A stretch of 64,000 nucleotides of DNA from Acidobacteriota bacterium (lineage in GTDB: Bacteria; Acidobacteriota; Vicinamibacteria; Fen-336): the NCBI GenBank assembly GCA_011526565.1, contig WYBL01000082.1, positions 1 through 64,000 of the forward strand. The letters run 5' to 3'. Below the pieces are notes generated by a model. The model was not told the DNA's origin, made no database searches, and saw only the letters and a program-made list of their open reading frames with translations. A program made the translations under genes and the position numbers. Of this stretch, positions 27,358 through 36,657 are shown piece after piece; the first letter of the stretch is position 1, and the number at the start of each line of letters is the position of its first letter.

Positions 27358-29400
27358 ATGCGCATCGCCGCCGCCGTCTCGATCGCCGCCCTCGGGCTTG
27401 CTTCCCCACTCGCCGCCGAGGCTCCCCCGCTGCTCCCCCGCCCGTCCGCCGAGGCGCTCGAGCGGGAGGTCTCGGGCGAGCAGGCCAAGCGCGAGCTCGA
27501 GTTCCTCGCGCGCCAGCACCGGATGCGCGCCTCGGCGGGCTTCCGCGCCGCCGCGCTCCACGTGGTCGAGCGGCTGAAGGCGGCTGGTCTCGAGGAGGTG
27601 AAGCTCGAGGAGCTGCCCGCCGACGGCACGACCTTCTACGGCACCCAGCGCTCGCGGCCGGCCTGGAACCCGGCGTTCGCGGAGCTGTGGGAGCTCGGCC
27701 CGGCGCGCGCCGACGGGACCCGCGAGCGCCTCGAGCGCGTCGCCTCCTGGGAGGCCCAGCCGCTGACGCTCGCCCAGGACTCGCACTCCGGGGCGGCGCG
27801 CGCGGAACTCGTCGACGTCGGCGCCGGCACCCGCGAGCACGACTACGCCGGCCGCGACGTGCGCGGTCGCCTGGTCCTGACCTCGAGCCAGCCCGAGGCC
27901 GTCGCCGCCCTCGCCGTCGGCCGCTTCGGCGCGGCGGGCATCGTGAGCTGGGCCCAGAACCAGCGCACCGCCTGGTGGGGCGAAGACGCGTCGCTGATCC
28001 GCTGGGGGCACCTCGACACGTTCGCCCCCGAGGCGGAGCGCACCTTCGCGTTCATGGTCTCGCCCGCCCGCGCGCGCGGCTGGCAGGCGCGGCTCGCCCG
28101 CGGCGAGAGCGTCTGGCTCGACGCGGGCGTGGAGGCGGCGCAGCAGGCGGCGAGCTACGACATCCCGAGCGCGGCCCTCCTCGGCGCCGACCCGAAGTTG
28201 CGCGCCGACGAGATCGTCTTCTCGTGCCACCTCGATCACCCGCGCCCGGGCGCCAACGACAACGCCAGCGGCTGCGCCGCCATCCTGGAGGCGGCGCGCT
28301 CGCTCGCGCGCCTCGTGAAGGACGGGACGATCCCGCGCCCGGCGCGCACGCTGCGCTTCGTGTTCCCGCCCGAGATCGAGGGCACGCTCGCGCTGCTGGA
28401 GGGCCGGCGCGACTGGGCGCAGCGCCTGAAGGCGGCGATCCACCTCGACATGGTCGGCGGCGGTCCCGAGACGAAGGCCGTCTTCCACGTCACCCGCGGG
28501 CCGAGGAGCCTGCCGTCGTTCGTCCACGACGTCGCGGAAGAGCTGGCGCGCTGGCTCAACGCCGAGACACTTGCCTTCGCGTCGACCGGGGCCGCCGACT
28601 TCCCCGTCGTCGCGCCCGAGGGTGGCCGCGAGCCGCTGCAGGCCGACCTCGCGGAGTTCTCGACGGGCAGCGACCACCAGGTCTACGCCGAGGGCTCGTG
28701 GCGGATTCCGTCGCTCTACTTCAACGACTGGCCCGACCGCTACATCCACACGACGGCCGATCGCGCCGCGAACATCGACCCGACCAAGCTCAAGCGCGCG
28801 GGGTTCCTCGCCGCCGCGTCCGCGCTCGTGCTCGCGGACTTCGGCGCGGACGACGTGCCCGCGATGCAGGCGAAGCTCGAGGGCCAGGCGCTGCGTCGCG
28901 CCGCGGCGACGCTGGAGCGCCGGGCTCGACTCGCCGACGCGACCGAAGCCGCGAACCTGGCCCGCTTCGCGCTCGCGTACGAGCGCGGCGTGTTCGAGTC
29001 GATGGCCGCGTTCGCGCCGCTCGACGCCGCGGCCCGCGCTCGCGCCGACCGCTTCCTGCTTCAGGTCGCGGCGTTGTTCGGCGGAACTCCGGCTGCGCCC
29101 GCGGCACCGGCCTCCGCTTCCGAGGGGCGCGTCTACGCGCGCAACCCCGGACTACGCGGGCCGATGTGGGCGTTCGGCTACGCGTACCTGCCGGACAAGC
29201 TCGGCCGCGACGCCACCGCGGCCCTGCGGCTGCCGCGCTTCGGCGCCGGCGGCTACGACTACGAGGCGCTGAATCTCGTCGACGGCAGGCGCACGGTGCG
29301 CGAGATCCGCGACGCGCTGTCGGCCATCCTGGGCCCCGTGCCGATCGACCTGGTCGCCGAGTACCTCGCGGCCCTGGCGAAGATCGACGTCCTGCGCTGA
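27358..29400 (+). CDS. Exported M28-family zinc aminopeptidase
   Basis: A 680-residue secreted enzyme. A signal peptide (AAAVSIAALGLASPLAA) is followed by a PA-like insert (about residues 130-260) and an M28 catalytic domain. Metal-binding residues are visible in FSCHLDHPRPGANDNASGCA, FVFPPEIEGT (catalytic Glu-Glu replaced by Glu-Ile-Glu context) and HLDMVGGG; a late His is in DRYIHTTAD. The C-terminal 150 residues are helical and end in a small domain (YDYEALNLVDGRRTVREIRD). It resembles M28 peptidases with PA domains used for peptide scavenging. Co-transcribed with the M55 gene; converges on the M1 gene six bases later. Confidence 0.82.
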   Translation: MRIAAAVSIAALGLASPLAAEAPPLLPRPSAEALEREVSGEQAKRELEFLARQHRMRASAGFRAAALHVVERLKAAGLEEVKLEELPADGTTFYGTQRSRPAWNPAFAELWELGPARADGTRERLERVASWEAQPLTLAQDSHSGAARAELVDVGAGTREHDYAGRDVRGRLVLTSSQPEAVAALAVGRFGAAGIVSWAQNQRTAWWGEDASLIRWGHLDTFAPEAERTFAFMVSPARARGWQARLARGESVWLDAGVEAAQQAASYDIPSAALLGADPKLRADEIVFSCHLDHPRPGANDNASGCAAILEAARSLARLVKDGTIPRPARTLRFVFPPEIEGTLALLEGRRDWAQRLKAAIHLDMVGGGPETKAVFHVTRGPRSLPSFVHDVAEELARWLNAETLAFASTGAADFPVVAPEGGREPLQADLAEFSTGSDHQVYAEGSWRIPSLYFNDWPDRYIHTTADRAANIDPTKLKRAGFLAAASALVLADFGADDVPAMQAKLEGQALRRAAATLERRARLADATEAANLARFALAYERGVFESMAAFAPLDAAARARADRFLLQVAALFGGTPAAPAAPASASEGRVYARNPGLRGPMWAFGYAYLPDKLGRDATAALRLPRFGAGGYDYEALNLVDGRRTVREIRDALSAILGPVPIDLVAEYLAALAKIDVLR

Positions 29401-29406
29401 CGGCGC

Positions 29407-32400
29407 TCAGTGCAGCTCCACCGCGGCACGGCTGCGGTGGAGCTGGAGCAACTGCAGGTCCGGGTCGGCGACGACGCGGAGCGGAGCGAACGGCAGATTC
29501 CAGCGCGCGACTCCCGCTTGCAGCGGCATATCGCTGCGCTCGCCCGCGGCGCCGAACGCGGCGAGCGTGAGTTCGAGGCCTGCCGCTCCTGCCACCGCGA
29601 CGACGAGGTCGTGACGGCCCGGCGCGAACGCTCCCGAGCGCACGACCTCCAGCTCCAGTTCGGGTAGCTCGGTGCCGCGGAACCAGAAGTCCGCGACATG
29701 GTCGAACGCCGCAGCGTCGTGGGCTCGCACCCGCAGTAGTGCCAGCGCGTCCTCCAGGGTGGGATGGTGGGGACCGCCTCGATAGCGCTCGATCAGCTCC
29801 CGCAGGCCGGCCAGCAGGCGCTCGCGGCCGAGTTGGCGATCGAGCATCCAGAAGGCCCAGGCGCCGCGGTTCTCCGCGGACGAGCGCTCGTGATCGGTGC
29901 CTGCGGCGAGCGCGACCAGGGGACGCTCCAGGTCGACCCGCCGTCGCGAGACGTACTGCTCCTCGAGATGCCGCGCGAACGCCTGCCTCGATTCGGGCCC
30001 GCGCTCCGCTTCGAGCCAGAGCAGCGTCGAGTAGTGCGCCAGGCCCTCGAGCAGGACGTCGGCCCCGGGCGCCGCCGCGGGCGTGAGCAGGTGCCCCCAC
30101 CACTGATGCGCGGCCTCGTGAACGGCGACGATCGTCGCGGCCGGAGCACCCGGGCCGTCACCGGAGAAGAGCCCCATGCCCTCCGAGAAGTGGATGAGCG
30201 TCGGGAACGAGCGCGCGCGCGTCGCGTGATCCGGCATCACGGCGAGCCGGAGCCGCGACCAGGGGTACGCCCCGAACCACTCGGAGTAACGCCTCCGCGC
30301 CGAAGTCAGCGTCTCCAGCACTTCCGCGGCCGTGTGCGCGAGTGACGGGTGGTGGTACACGGCCACGCCGTCGCCGTACCGCGGCGTCCAGCGGCCGGCG
30401 GCGAGGCTGACGAAGCGCACTCCCTGCGGGCCACTCTCCCACACCGTCACGCCGCGACCGTCGCGCTCGAACTCGGCCGTCTTCTCGCCCGTCGCCACGA
30501 CGGACAAGCCGGAGGGCGCAGTGATCTCGAGGCGGGTGCGGAAGGGTCGCGGGTTGCCCTGGATCGGCGCCCGGGCCTGGCCGGGAGGGACCGACGGCCC
30601 GGGTGCCGGCTCGTGCCGTCGCTCCGCCGACTCTCCGACGCCCGCCACGAAGCCGGGAACGGGCAGCAGGTGGCGGCCGAGCGTGTCGAGTTGCACCGAA
30701 GAAGGCAGCACGAACTCGACGGCCTCGACGCCGCGACGGTAGCCGTCGCCCAGGTAGAGGTCGTAGTCGAAGCCGGCCTCGACCGTCGCGTCGACCGGGA
30801 GCGGCATGGCGGGGCGAAGCACGAAGAGCCCAGCGCGGTCCTCCGCGGCGATGGAGGCACCGTCCAGCGTCCACCGAACCGATCGGGCCGCGGGCCCGAG
30901 CGTGAACGGGAGCGCCCCGAGTGCGGCCGGACTCTCGTTGCGGAGTCGGTAGCGCCCTGAGACCCGGACCGTGCCGTGAACGCGGCCCGCGCTCGGGGCG
31001 TGAAGGTCGATGCGGGCGTCGAGCCTCTCGATCGTCGCCAGTGGCGCTCCGGACCAGGCGGCCACGTTCAGCCGCCAGTAGTCGGCGTCGCGCGTCCGCG
31101 CCGCGCTCCCGTCGGTGCTCCGGGCGACGCCGTGGACGAGCAGCCCTCCGGCCAGGAAGGCGAGAGAGAGCGCCATGCGCGACCCGGGAGCCCGCAGCAT
31201 CCCGGGTCGCGCGCGAAGCCGATCGGCCTCCCGTCGCGGGAAGCGCCCGATCGCGATGATCGTGAGCGCCACGGCCAGCGCCGTGAAGAGCACGCGGTTC
31301 AGCAGCAGCGGCTCGCGGGCCATATCGAGGGCCGGGCCCGATTCGCTCCAGCGCAACACGCCCCACAGCGGCCAGTTGGACCACCACTCGAGCCGATCCT
31401 GCAGGTGCGCCGCGGCGGTCAGCGCCAGCAGGCCCAGTCCGATCCCGATCGTCTTCGCGCGGTCGTGCGTGAACGCCCAGGCGAGCAGCACGGCCGCGCC
31501 CCAGGCCGCGGAGCTCGGAGCCAGCAGGAGGCCCCACACGAACGGGAGCGGCCACGCCGCGCCACCGGTGGAAGAGGCGAGCGCCACCAGCGCACCGCCG
31601 GCGAGCAACCCCGCGAGCGCCACGTGGCTCGCGAGCAGGGGCCCCAGCAGGAGCGCGGACGTCGGCACGGCGGTGGCGTGGACCACGGCGACGGCCCGCG
31701 TGCGACTTCCGCGGTCGAGCGCGTCGCTCAGCGAAAAGAGGAGGAACAGCGCGCCCATCGCGGTAACGGTCGGAACCAGGCTCGTCGCAAGAAGGCCCGC
31801 GGTCCAGCGGACGGGGCTGTCGAGCACGCCGCGCGTCGCGCCTGCGTGTTCGAGGACCAGGAGGCACAGGAACGCCGCGAAGATCCACGCGCCCGGCTGA
31901 CGGACGAGTTGAGCCAGTTCGGCCCGAGCCAGGACGAGGCTGGCCTCGAGCGCGCCCGGAGGGCGGATCGTCGCGGGCGGGCCCAGGGGTTGCCGCCGAA
32001 CGACCGCCGCGGCCTCCGTCGGTGCCATCGCGCCCGCCGGTGCTGGTCGACTCGTCTCGCGGCCGCGAACCACCCGCTCGCAGTGCCGCATCGCGGCGAC
32101 CACGATCACGGCACAGCCGGCGGCCATCACCGCGCGGCTGACCCAGAACGCAAGGTCGAACGGGATCGCCGCGTCGTTGAACCACGCTGCACCGCGGTCG
32201 ACCGCGAAGACCGTCCTCGAGAGCCAGCGTGCGCCCCACGGGTCGACGAGGACGAAGAAGCCGTCGACCCAGCCGTCGAGCACGCCGGGTGGGCGCGGCA
32301 CGAGCCCGGCCACGCCCAGCGGGAAGAGCACCGAGGCCGCCGCGTAGACGGCGAGCGGGCTACGCGTTCGTTCGCCGAGGGCGAAGCCGACCACCGCGCA

Positions 32401-32937
32401 AAGTGCGATGCCGGGGCCGAGGAACAATAGCGGTGGCAACGCGTAGGCGACGAGCGAGATCGGGCCGATCACCAGGCGCGCGCCGAGCCAGGCGGAGGCC
32501 AGGTGCCAGCACGCGATCAAGAGCGCATGGCCGAACGCAACCGCTCCCAGGGCCAGCAGCACACCCGCGAGCTTGCCTGCCACGTACTCGCGTGTGCGCA
32601 ACGGAGTCGCGTGCAACAGCGGTCCCACTCCCGCCTCGTCGTCTCGCAGCGCGGCCTGCCCGCCCAGCAGCGTCGCCGGGAACGTGTAGAAGATCAGGCC
32701 GGAAAGCGCCATCGCCTGGGCGAGGGCCAGCGGCGCGTTGGCGAACGGTGCGACACCGCCGACCGCAGCCTGTCCGGTGGGCACCATGGCCGCGGGGTTG
32801 ACCGCCATCGTCGCGAAAGCGGCGGCAGCCGCCAGCGCCCACAGCAGGGGGCTCGCGAACTGGAACTGCGCCTCGCGCATTGCAACGGAGAGGGTTCGAC
32901 CGGCTGCGGCGCCGTGCTCGACCCGGGGCCCGCTCAC
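29407..32937 (-). CDS. ABC-2 permease fused to an M1 (gluzincin) peptidase
   Basis: A 1176-residue fusion. Residues 1-560 hold about 12 hydrophobic helices in two ABC-2-type blocks. After a beta-rich M1 N-domain comes the catalytic motif VAVHEAAHQWWGH with the third ligand in LLEGLAHYSTLL, that is HExxH-18-E (about residues 938-961). GTG 32937 overlaps the stop of the ATPase gene (GTGA). The ATPase partner is the next gene upstream, so the transporter is complete. Such permease/aminopeptidase fusions are known as a family of unknown substrate; the topology would place the peptidase outside the inner membrane. Confidence 0.85.
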   Translation of the reverse strand: MSGPRVEHGAAAGRTLSVAMREAQFQFASPLLWALAAAAAFATMAVNPAAMVPTGQAAVGGVAPFANAPLALAQAMALSGLIFYTFPATLLGGQAALRDDEAGVGPLLHATPLRTREYVAGKLAGVLLALGAVAFGHALLIACWHLASAWLGARLVIGPISLVAYALPPLLFLGPGIALCAVVGFALGERTRSPLAVYAAASVLFPLGVAGLVPRPPGVLDGWVDGFFVLVDPWGARWLSRTVFAVDRGAAWFNDAAIPFDLAFWVSRAVMAAGCAVIVVAAMRHCERVVRGRETSRPAPAGAMAPTEAAAVVRRQPLGPPATIRPPGALEASLVLARAELAQLVRQPGAWIFAAFLCLLVLEHAGATRGVLDSPVRWTAGLLATSLVPTVTAMGALFLLFSLSDALDRGSRTRAVAVVHATAVPTSALLLGPLLASHVALAGLLAGGALVALASSTGGAAWPLPFVWGLLLAPSSAAWGAAVLLAWAFTHDRAKTIGIGLGLLALTAAAHLQDRLEWWSNWPLWGVLRWSESGPALDMAREPLLLNRVLFTALAVALTIIAIGRFPRREADRLRARPGMLRAPGSRMALSLAFLAGGLLVHGVARSTDGSAARTRDADYWRLNVAAWSGAPLATIERLDARIDLHAPSAGRVHGTVRVSGRYRLRNESPAALGALPFTLGPAARSVRWTLDGASIAAEDRAGLFVLRPAMPLPVDATVEAGFDYDLYLGDGYRRGVEAVEFVLPSSVQLDTLGRHLLPVPGFVAGVGESAERRHEPAPGPSVPPGQARAPIQGNPRPFRTRLEITAPSGLSVVATGEKTAEFERDGRGVTVWESGPQGVRFVSLAAGRWTPRYGDGVAVYHHPSLAHTAAEVLETLTSARRRYSEWFGAYPWSRLRLAVMPDHATRARSFPTLIHFSEGMGLFSGDGPGAPAATIVAVHEAAHQWWGHLLTPAAAPGADVLLEGLAHYSTLLWLEAERGPESRQAFARHLEEQYVSRRRVDLERPLVALAAGTDHERSSAENRGAWAFWMLDRQLGRERLLAGLRELIERYRGGPHHPTLEDALALLRVRAHDAAAFDHVADFWFRGTELPELELEVVRSGAFAPGRHDLVVAVAGAAGLELTLAAFGAAGERSDMPLQAGVARWNLPFAPLRVVADPDLQLLQLHRSRAAVELH

Positions 32938-33830
32938 GCCGAGGCCGGCAGGGTCCGCGCGGCGTCGTCGAGGGTGAGCAGCATGTAGGCGTCCTCGAGC
33001 GTGGCCGGCACCTCGACGAATTCCGGCGGGAGCGGCCCCTCGGGCACGTGCAACCGCACCCGATGGCGACCCTCGAACAGCAGGTGCTGCGTGACGCGCG
33101 CCGTCCGCCGCAGCGGCTCCAGCGCATCGCGCGCGACGAGGCCCTCCGCGAGGCGGCCCGGGATCGCGCGGCGGGCCTGCTGCGGCGTGCCCTCCAGGAG
33201 GAGGCGACCGAAGCGCAGGACGGCAAAGCGCGGGCAGAGCATGGCGACGTCCTCGACGAGGTGGGTCGACAACAGCACCGTCCGCGTCTCGGCCAGCTCG
33301 GCCAGCAGGTGATGGAAACGCAGCCGCTCCTCGGGGTCGAGCCCCGCGGTGGGTTCGTCGACGATCAGCAGTTCCGGGTCGCCGGCGATCGCCTGGGCGA
33401 TGCCCAGCCGCTGCCGCATGCCGCCCGAGTACTCCGCGACCCTGCGGCCCGCAGCGGCCCCCAGGTTCACCCGGTCCAGCAGCTCCAGGGCGATCCGACT
33501 GCGCCGGCTGCGCTCCCCCACGCCCTTGAGGTCCAGCAGGTGGCGCAGCATCGCCTCGCCCGTGAGCCGCGGGTAGAAGCCGAAGTCCTGGGGCAGGTAG
33601 CCCAGGCGCGGCCACACGAGTTGCGGGCGATCGGTGACGTCGACGCCGTCGAGGACCACGCGCCCCGACGTCGGGGCCAGCAGGCCTGCCAGGATCTTCA
33701 TCAGCGTCGACTTGCCGGAGCCGTTGGGCCCGAGCAGGCCGAACAGGCCGCGCGGCACGTCGAGACGGACGCCGTGGAGGGCCGCCACCGGCCCGGGATA
33801 CACCTTCACCAGGTCGCGGATCTCGAGCAT
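32934..33830 (-). CDS. ABC transporter ATP-binding protein
   Basis: A 298-residue ATPase with Walker A GPNGSGKSTL, Q-loop LGYLPQDFGFYPRLT, signature YSGGMRQRLGIAQA, Walker B LLIVDEPTAGLDP and the H-loop LLSTHLVEDV. It belongs to the group working with ABC-2 permeases and must energise the downstream permease/M1 fusion, with which it overlaps by four bases. A C-terminal domain of about 80 residues follows the ATPase core. It is the third gene of the PadR operon. Confidence 0.92.
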   Translation of the reverse strand: MLEIRDLVKVYPGPVAALHGVRLDVPRGLFGLLGPNGSGKSTLMKILAGLLAPTSGRVVLDGVDVTDRPQLVWPRLGYLPQDFGFYPRLTGEAMLRHLLDLKGVGERSRRSRIALELLDRVNLGAAAGRRVAEYSGGMRQRLGIAQAIAGDPELLIVDEPTAGLDPEERLRFHHLLAELAETRTVLLSTHLVEDVAMLCPRFAVLRFGRLLLEGTPQQARRAIPGRLAEGLVARDALEPLRRTARVTQHLLFEGRHRVRLHVPEGPLPPEFVEVPATLEDAYMLLTLDDAARTLPASA

Positions 33831-33836
33831 CGCCCG

Positions 33837-34430
33837 TCAGCCGCGCACGACGCGGGTGTGCGAGAGCAGCTCGAACGCGCGTTGCCGGCGCTCGGTGAAG
33901 AGCGCGAAGGCCGCGTCGATCCAGAACACCTGCAGGAGCAGCGGGAGCTGTCGCACGGCGGCGGCGCCAGCCGAGGGACGCGTGCCGGCCTCGGACACGA
34001 CGCGGAGTCCGAAGAGCCGCTTGCCCGGCGTCGTGCCGAATCGGTACTCCGCCCAGGCGGTACCCGCCCAGAAGGCACACGCGCCGGCCAGCAGCGCCGC
34101 GACGACCAGGACTCCCTGCAAGTCCTCGGTCGGAGCGAGCGTGGCGCCGGCCAGCGCCAGCCCGACCGCGAGCGTCCCAGCGAGCGTCGCGTCGACGAGC
34201 TTGGCGCCGAGGCGGGGCCCGTGGGCCGCGGGCTCCAGGGCCACGGCGCGGCCGTACGAACTCGCCAGCGTCACCGGATCGCCGAGTCCAGCCAGCACCT
34301 CGGGCAGCGGCTGGCCCTCGCCCACCCGTTCGGCGATGTGGCCACGCAGCTCCAGCGCGATCGAGTCGCGATCGGCCACACCGGCCGGCAGCGCCGCCAG
34401 CACCCGCGAGACGTAGTCGTCCGCCGTCAT
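33837..34430 (-). CDS. HAAS-RDD membrane protein
   Basis: A 197-residue protein. The first 70 residues look like the HAAS/DUF1700 helical domain commonly found next to PadR regulators (ELRGHIAERVGEG, LAGLGDPVTLASSYG). The rest is an RDD-type membrane domain with three hydrophobic segments and GTTPGKRLFGLRVV. Start ATG 34430 overlaps the PadR stop by four bases. In PadR systems such proteins are thought to carry or sense a membrane signal; here that is inference from context. Confidence 0.75.
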   Translation of the reverse strand: MTADDYVSRVLAALPAGVADRDSIALELRGHIAERVGEGQPLPEVLAGLGDPVTLASSYGRAVALEPAAHGPRLGAKLVDATLAGTLAVGLALAGATLAPTEDLQGVLVVAALLAGACAFWAGTAWAEYRFGTTPGKRLFGLRVVSEAGTRPSAGAAAVRQLPLLLQVFWIDAAFALFTERRQRAFELLSHTRVVRG

Positions 34431-34798
34431 CGGCCCTCCTGGTCGCGCAGCAGCCGACCCATCGCCTTCGAAAACGCCGCCCACTCGCGGCCCAACATCG
34501 CCAGCTCTTCGCGACCCGCGGGCGTCAGGCGGTAGTACTTGCGCGGCGCGCCACGCTCCGGGGTTTCCCACCGCGTCGCCACGAAGCCCGCCTTTTCGAG
34601 GCGGTAGAGGAGCGGGTACAGCGTGCCGTCGGTGATCTCGAGGGCGCCCCGGGAGCGCGCCGTCACCGCGGACACGATCTCGTAGCCGTAGGCTTCTCCG
34701 GGCGCGAGGAGCTGCAGGACGACCAGCTCCAGCGCGCCCCGCTTCAGCTCGCGGAGCGTGCTCCGCCGGCCCTCCCCGCCTTCTCCATCCCTGGTCAC
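34427..34798 (-). CDS. PadR-family transcriptional regulator
   Basis: A 123-residue winged-helix regulator. Hallmarks are LKRGALELVVLQLLAPGEAYGYEI, DGTLYPLLYRLEKAGFV and RKYYRLTPAGREEL, followed by a short dimerisation helix. It heads a four-gene minus-strand operon (PadR, HAAS-RDD, ABC ATPase, permease/M1) and most likely represses it through the palindrome at 34818-34838. A possible promoter (TTGCGT, 17 bases, TACATT at 34808-34803) places the start of transcription almost at the GTG, so the mRNA may be leaderless. Confidence 0.9.
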   Translation of the reverse strand: MTRDGEGGEGRRSTLRELKRGALELVVLQLLAPGEAYGYEIVSAVTARSRGALEITDGTLYPLLYRLEKAGFVATRWETPERGAPRKYYRLTPAGREELAMLGREWAAFSKAMGRLLRDQEGR

Positions 34799-34817
34799 AC
34801 GACCAATGTATGCCGAG

Positions 34818-34838
34818 ATACCTTGTCACGCAAGGTAT
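34818..34838 (-). promoter_or_regulatory. Palindromic operator upstream of padR
   Basis: A perfect inverted repeat, ATACCTTG (34818-34825) and CAAGGTAT (34831-34838), spaced by five bases, about 20 bp upstream of the PadR start. It overlaps the likely -35 region. PadR proteins bind such two-fold sites and autoregulate, so this is the natural operator. Confidence 0.7.
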
Positions 34839-34892
34839 ATTTCAAGGCGAGGGCGACGAAAGGGGGCGGGGCCGGGACTGAAGCAGGCGGAG

Positions 34893-35954
34893 CTAGGCGG
34901 CCGAGCCGTCCGTCGCCTCGCGCTGGGCGGCGATCGTCGCCCGCCGCGCGCGGTAGGCGCCGAGGGCTCGCGACAGCTCCCTGGCGACCTCGCGGCGCAG
35001 GTCCGCCGGAGCCAGCACCTCGGCTTCGGAGCCGAACTGCATCAGCCAGCGGCGCACGCCGCTCGTCTCCGCCACTCGCATCCGCAGGATCACGTCGCCG
35101 TCGGGGCGCACCTCGACCCGGGCCGAGCGGTGCCACTGGCGCTCCCGAATCCAGCGCCCCTGGCGCGCGGCGAAGCGGATCACGACCTCGCGCGGCGCGC
35201 CGCCGCGCATCACGCCGAAGGCGCCGGACATGAAGCGCTCGTAGCGGAAGCCGGCCGGGATCTCGAACGGCTCCTCGGTGAGCTCCGCCGAGAGGCAGCG
35301 ATGCAGGGCGAACAGGCGGACGTCGTCGTGGCCGGGATCGTGGGCCGCCACATACCAGTCGCCGCGGTGGTTGGCGACGTGATAGGGCGCCAGGCTGCGG
35401 GTCGCCGTGCGGCCCGTGCTCAGGCTGCGGTACCGGACACGGGCGCGCCGACGCTGCTGCCAGGCGCGGAGTAGCGTGCGGAAGACGTCGGCATCCGGCG
35501 TGTGGAGCGCCCCCGGATCGAAGCTCAGGTAGTCGTGGATCTGCTCCGGCGAGACGGGCACCAGGTGCGGCAGCAGTTCCTGGATCTTGCGAAACGCGCT
35601 CTCGAGGTCCGCTTCGAACGGCGTGCCGCGGTACTGCCCCAGCACCTTCTCGGCGAAGTAGAGCGCGACCAGTTCTCCTTCGCTGAGGGTGACCGTGGGC
35701 AGTGCGCCGATGGGCCCGGTCAGGGTGTAGGTCCGCTCGCTCGGGTCGAAGTCCAGGGGGACCCGCCACTCGTCGCGCAGGAAGTCGAGGTCGCGGTACG
35801 CCGTCCGCACGCTGACCTCGAACTCGCGGGCCAGAGCGGTGGCGGTCAGCGGGCGCCGCGCGCGCAACTGCTCGATCGCCCACAGCAGGCGGCGCAGCGC
35901 CGGGCGGGTCACCTGGACGGCTCGTCGGGAGGGACGGCGAGTCTGTCGTGGCAT
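34893..35954 (-). CDS. WYL-domain transcriptional regulator
   Basis: A 353-residue protein: an N-terminal helix-turn-helix (LRRLLWAIEQLRARRPLTATALAREFEVSVRTAYRDL region), a central WYL domain (RSLAPYHVANHRGDWYVAAH, LFALHRCLS) and a C-terminal WCX-type domain. WYL regulators sense nucleic acids or small ligands and act as activators or repressors. ATG 35954 is preferred over ATG 36011 because homology begins there and the longer version would place the start inside a palindrome that looks like its operator (35998-36028). A matching site precedes the lipoprotein and methyltransferase genes. Confidence 0.85.
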   Translation of the reverse strand: MPRQTRRPSRRAVQVTRPALRRLLWAIEQLRARRPLTATALAREFEVSVRTAYRDLDFLRDEWRVPLDFDPSERTYTLTGPIGALPTVTLSEGELVALYFAEKVLGQYRGTPFEADLESAFRKIQELLPHLVPVSPEQIHDYLSFDPGALHTPDADVFRTLLRAWQQRRRARVRYRSLSTGRTATRSLAPYHVANHRGDWYVAAHDPGHDDVRLFALHRCLSAELTEEPFEIPAGFRYERFMSGAFGVMRGGAPREVVIRFAARQGRWIRERQWHRSARVEVRPDGDVILRMRVAETSGVRRWLMQFGSEAEVLAPADLRREVARELSRALGAYRARRATIAAQREATDGSAA

Positions 35955-35997
35955 GGGAGCCGCATTGTCACCTGCCCAGCGAAGTTCGACGGAGGGC

Positions 35998-36028
35998 GGC
36001 ACCCCTGACATCGGTTGTCAGGGGTGCC
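35998..36028 (-). promoter_or_regulatory. WYL operator 1 (31-bp palindrome)
   Basis: Perfect 13-bp arms, GGCACCCCTGACA and TGTCAGGGGTGCC, around five bases, in front of the WYL gene. The core CTGAC-N7-GTCAG (36005-36021), read on the minus strand, has centre AACCGAT; operator 2 has the same core with centre AACCGGC. There is no U-tract, which argues against a simple terminator. Confidence 0.65.
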
Positions 36029-36045
36029 GTGCACCTGGGAGAGCT

Positions 36046-36600
36046 TCAGTGCGCGCCGGGCGCCAGCACCAGGCGGAAGCCCTCGCCCTCCGGCACCATC
36101 GCCAGCAGCCCGGGGAACACCTGGACGTCGGTCAGCCGCGAGATCTCTGCCGTGTGGGCGTTGCCGCGGTCGTCGGTGAAGCTGAACGTCATCCGGAAGA
36201 AATCGAAGGTGCTCGAGTTGAAGTCGAAGTTGGCGCTGAACGTCGTCGCCTGCGAGGCGCGAATCACGTTGCTGCCGAGCCCCTGCTCGATCTGCACGGC
36301 GCCCAGCTCGGAGCGCTCGATCTCGATCCCGCCGCGGAAGAGCTGGAGGCGGATGAAGTTCATGCGCGCGCCCAGCCCCCCGCTCTCCGTCACCCGGAAC
36401 GGGACGCGGAGCCGGAAGTCGTGCAGCGCCGAAGGGGAGATGCCGAGGAGCGCCGTGCCGTTCTGGGCCACGGTGATGCTGGATCGGGCCGGGAGCGTGG
36501 TCGGTGGCGTCGAGGGAGCGGAGGGACTGCTGCCGCCGCACGCCGCGGCCAGCAGGCCGAAGCCGAAGGGAATCGCGAGGGTCGCCAAGAATCGTCGCAC
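36046..36600 (-). CDS. Predicted lipoprotein of unknown function
   Basis: A 184-residue exported protein. The N-terminus RRFLATLAIPFGFGLLAAAC is a lipoprotein signal with lipobox LAAAC, followed by a Ser/Pro/Thr linker (GGSSPSAPSTPPTT) and a beta-rich domain (FRLRVPFRVTESGG, FRMTFSFTDDRGN) that may be immunoglobulin-like. GTG 36600 is chosen because AGGAGG lies four bases upstream. No family was recognised. It lies between two copies of the same palindromic core, one upstream (36658-36674) and one downstream ahead of the WYL gene, so it is probably in the WYL regulon. Confidence 0.65.
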   Translation of the reverse strand: MRRFLATLAIPFGFGLLAAACGGSSPSAPSTPPTTLPARSSITVAQNGTALLGISPSALHDFRLRVPFRVTESGGLGARMNFIRLQLFRGGIEIERSELGAVQIEQGLGSNVIRASQATTFSANFDFNSSTFDFFRMTFSFTDDRGNAHTAEISRLTDVQVFPGLLAMVPEGEGFRLVLAPGAH

Positions 36601-36657
36601 GGGGCCTCCTGTCCTGGTCCGCGTCGTTGCGGACGCGGGGAGGATCGGCGCCCGGCT

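Noticed and set aside
35998-36028. Terminator of the lipoprotein gene
   Set aside because: The stem is perfect but no U-tract follows on the minus strand, and the same core recurs upstream at 36658-36674, where a terminator makes no sense.
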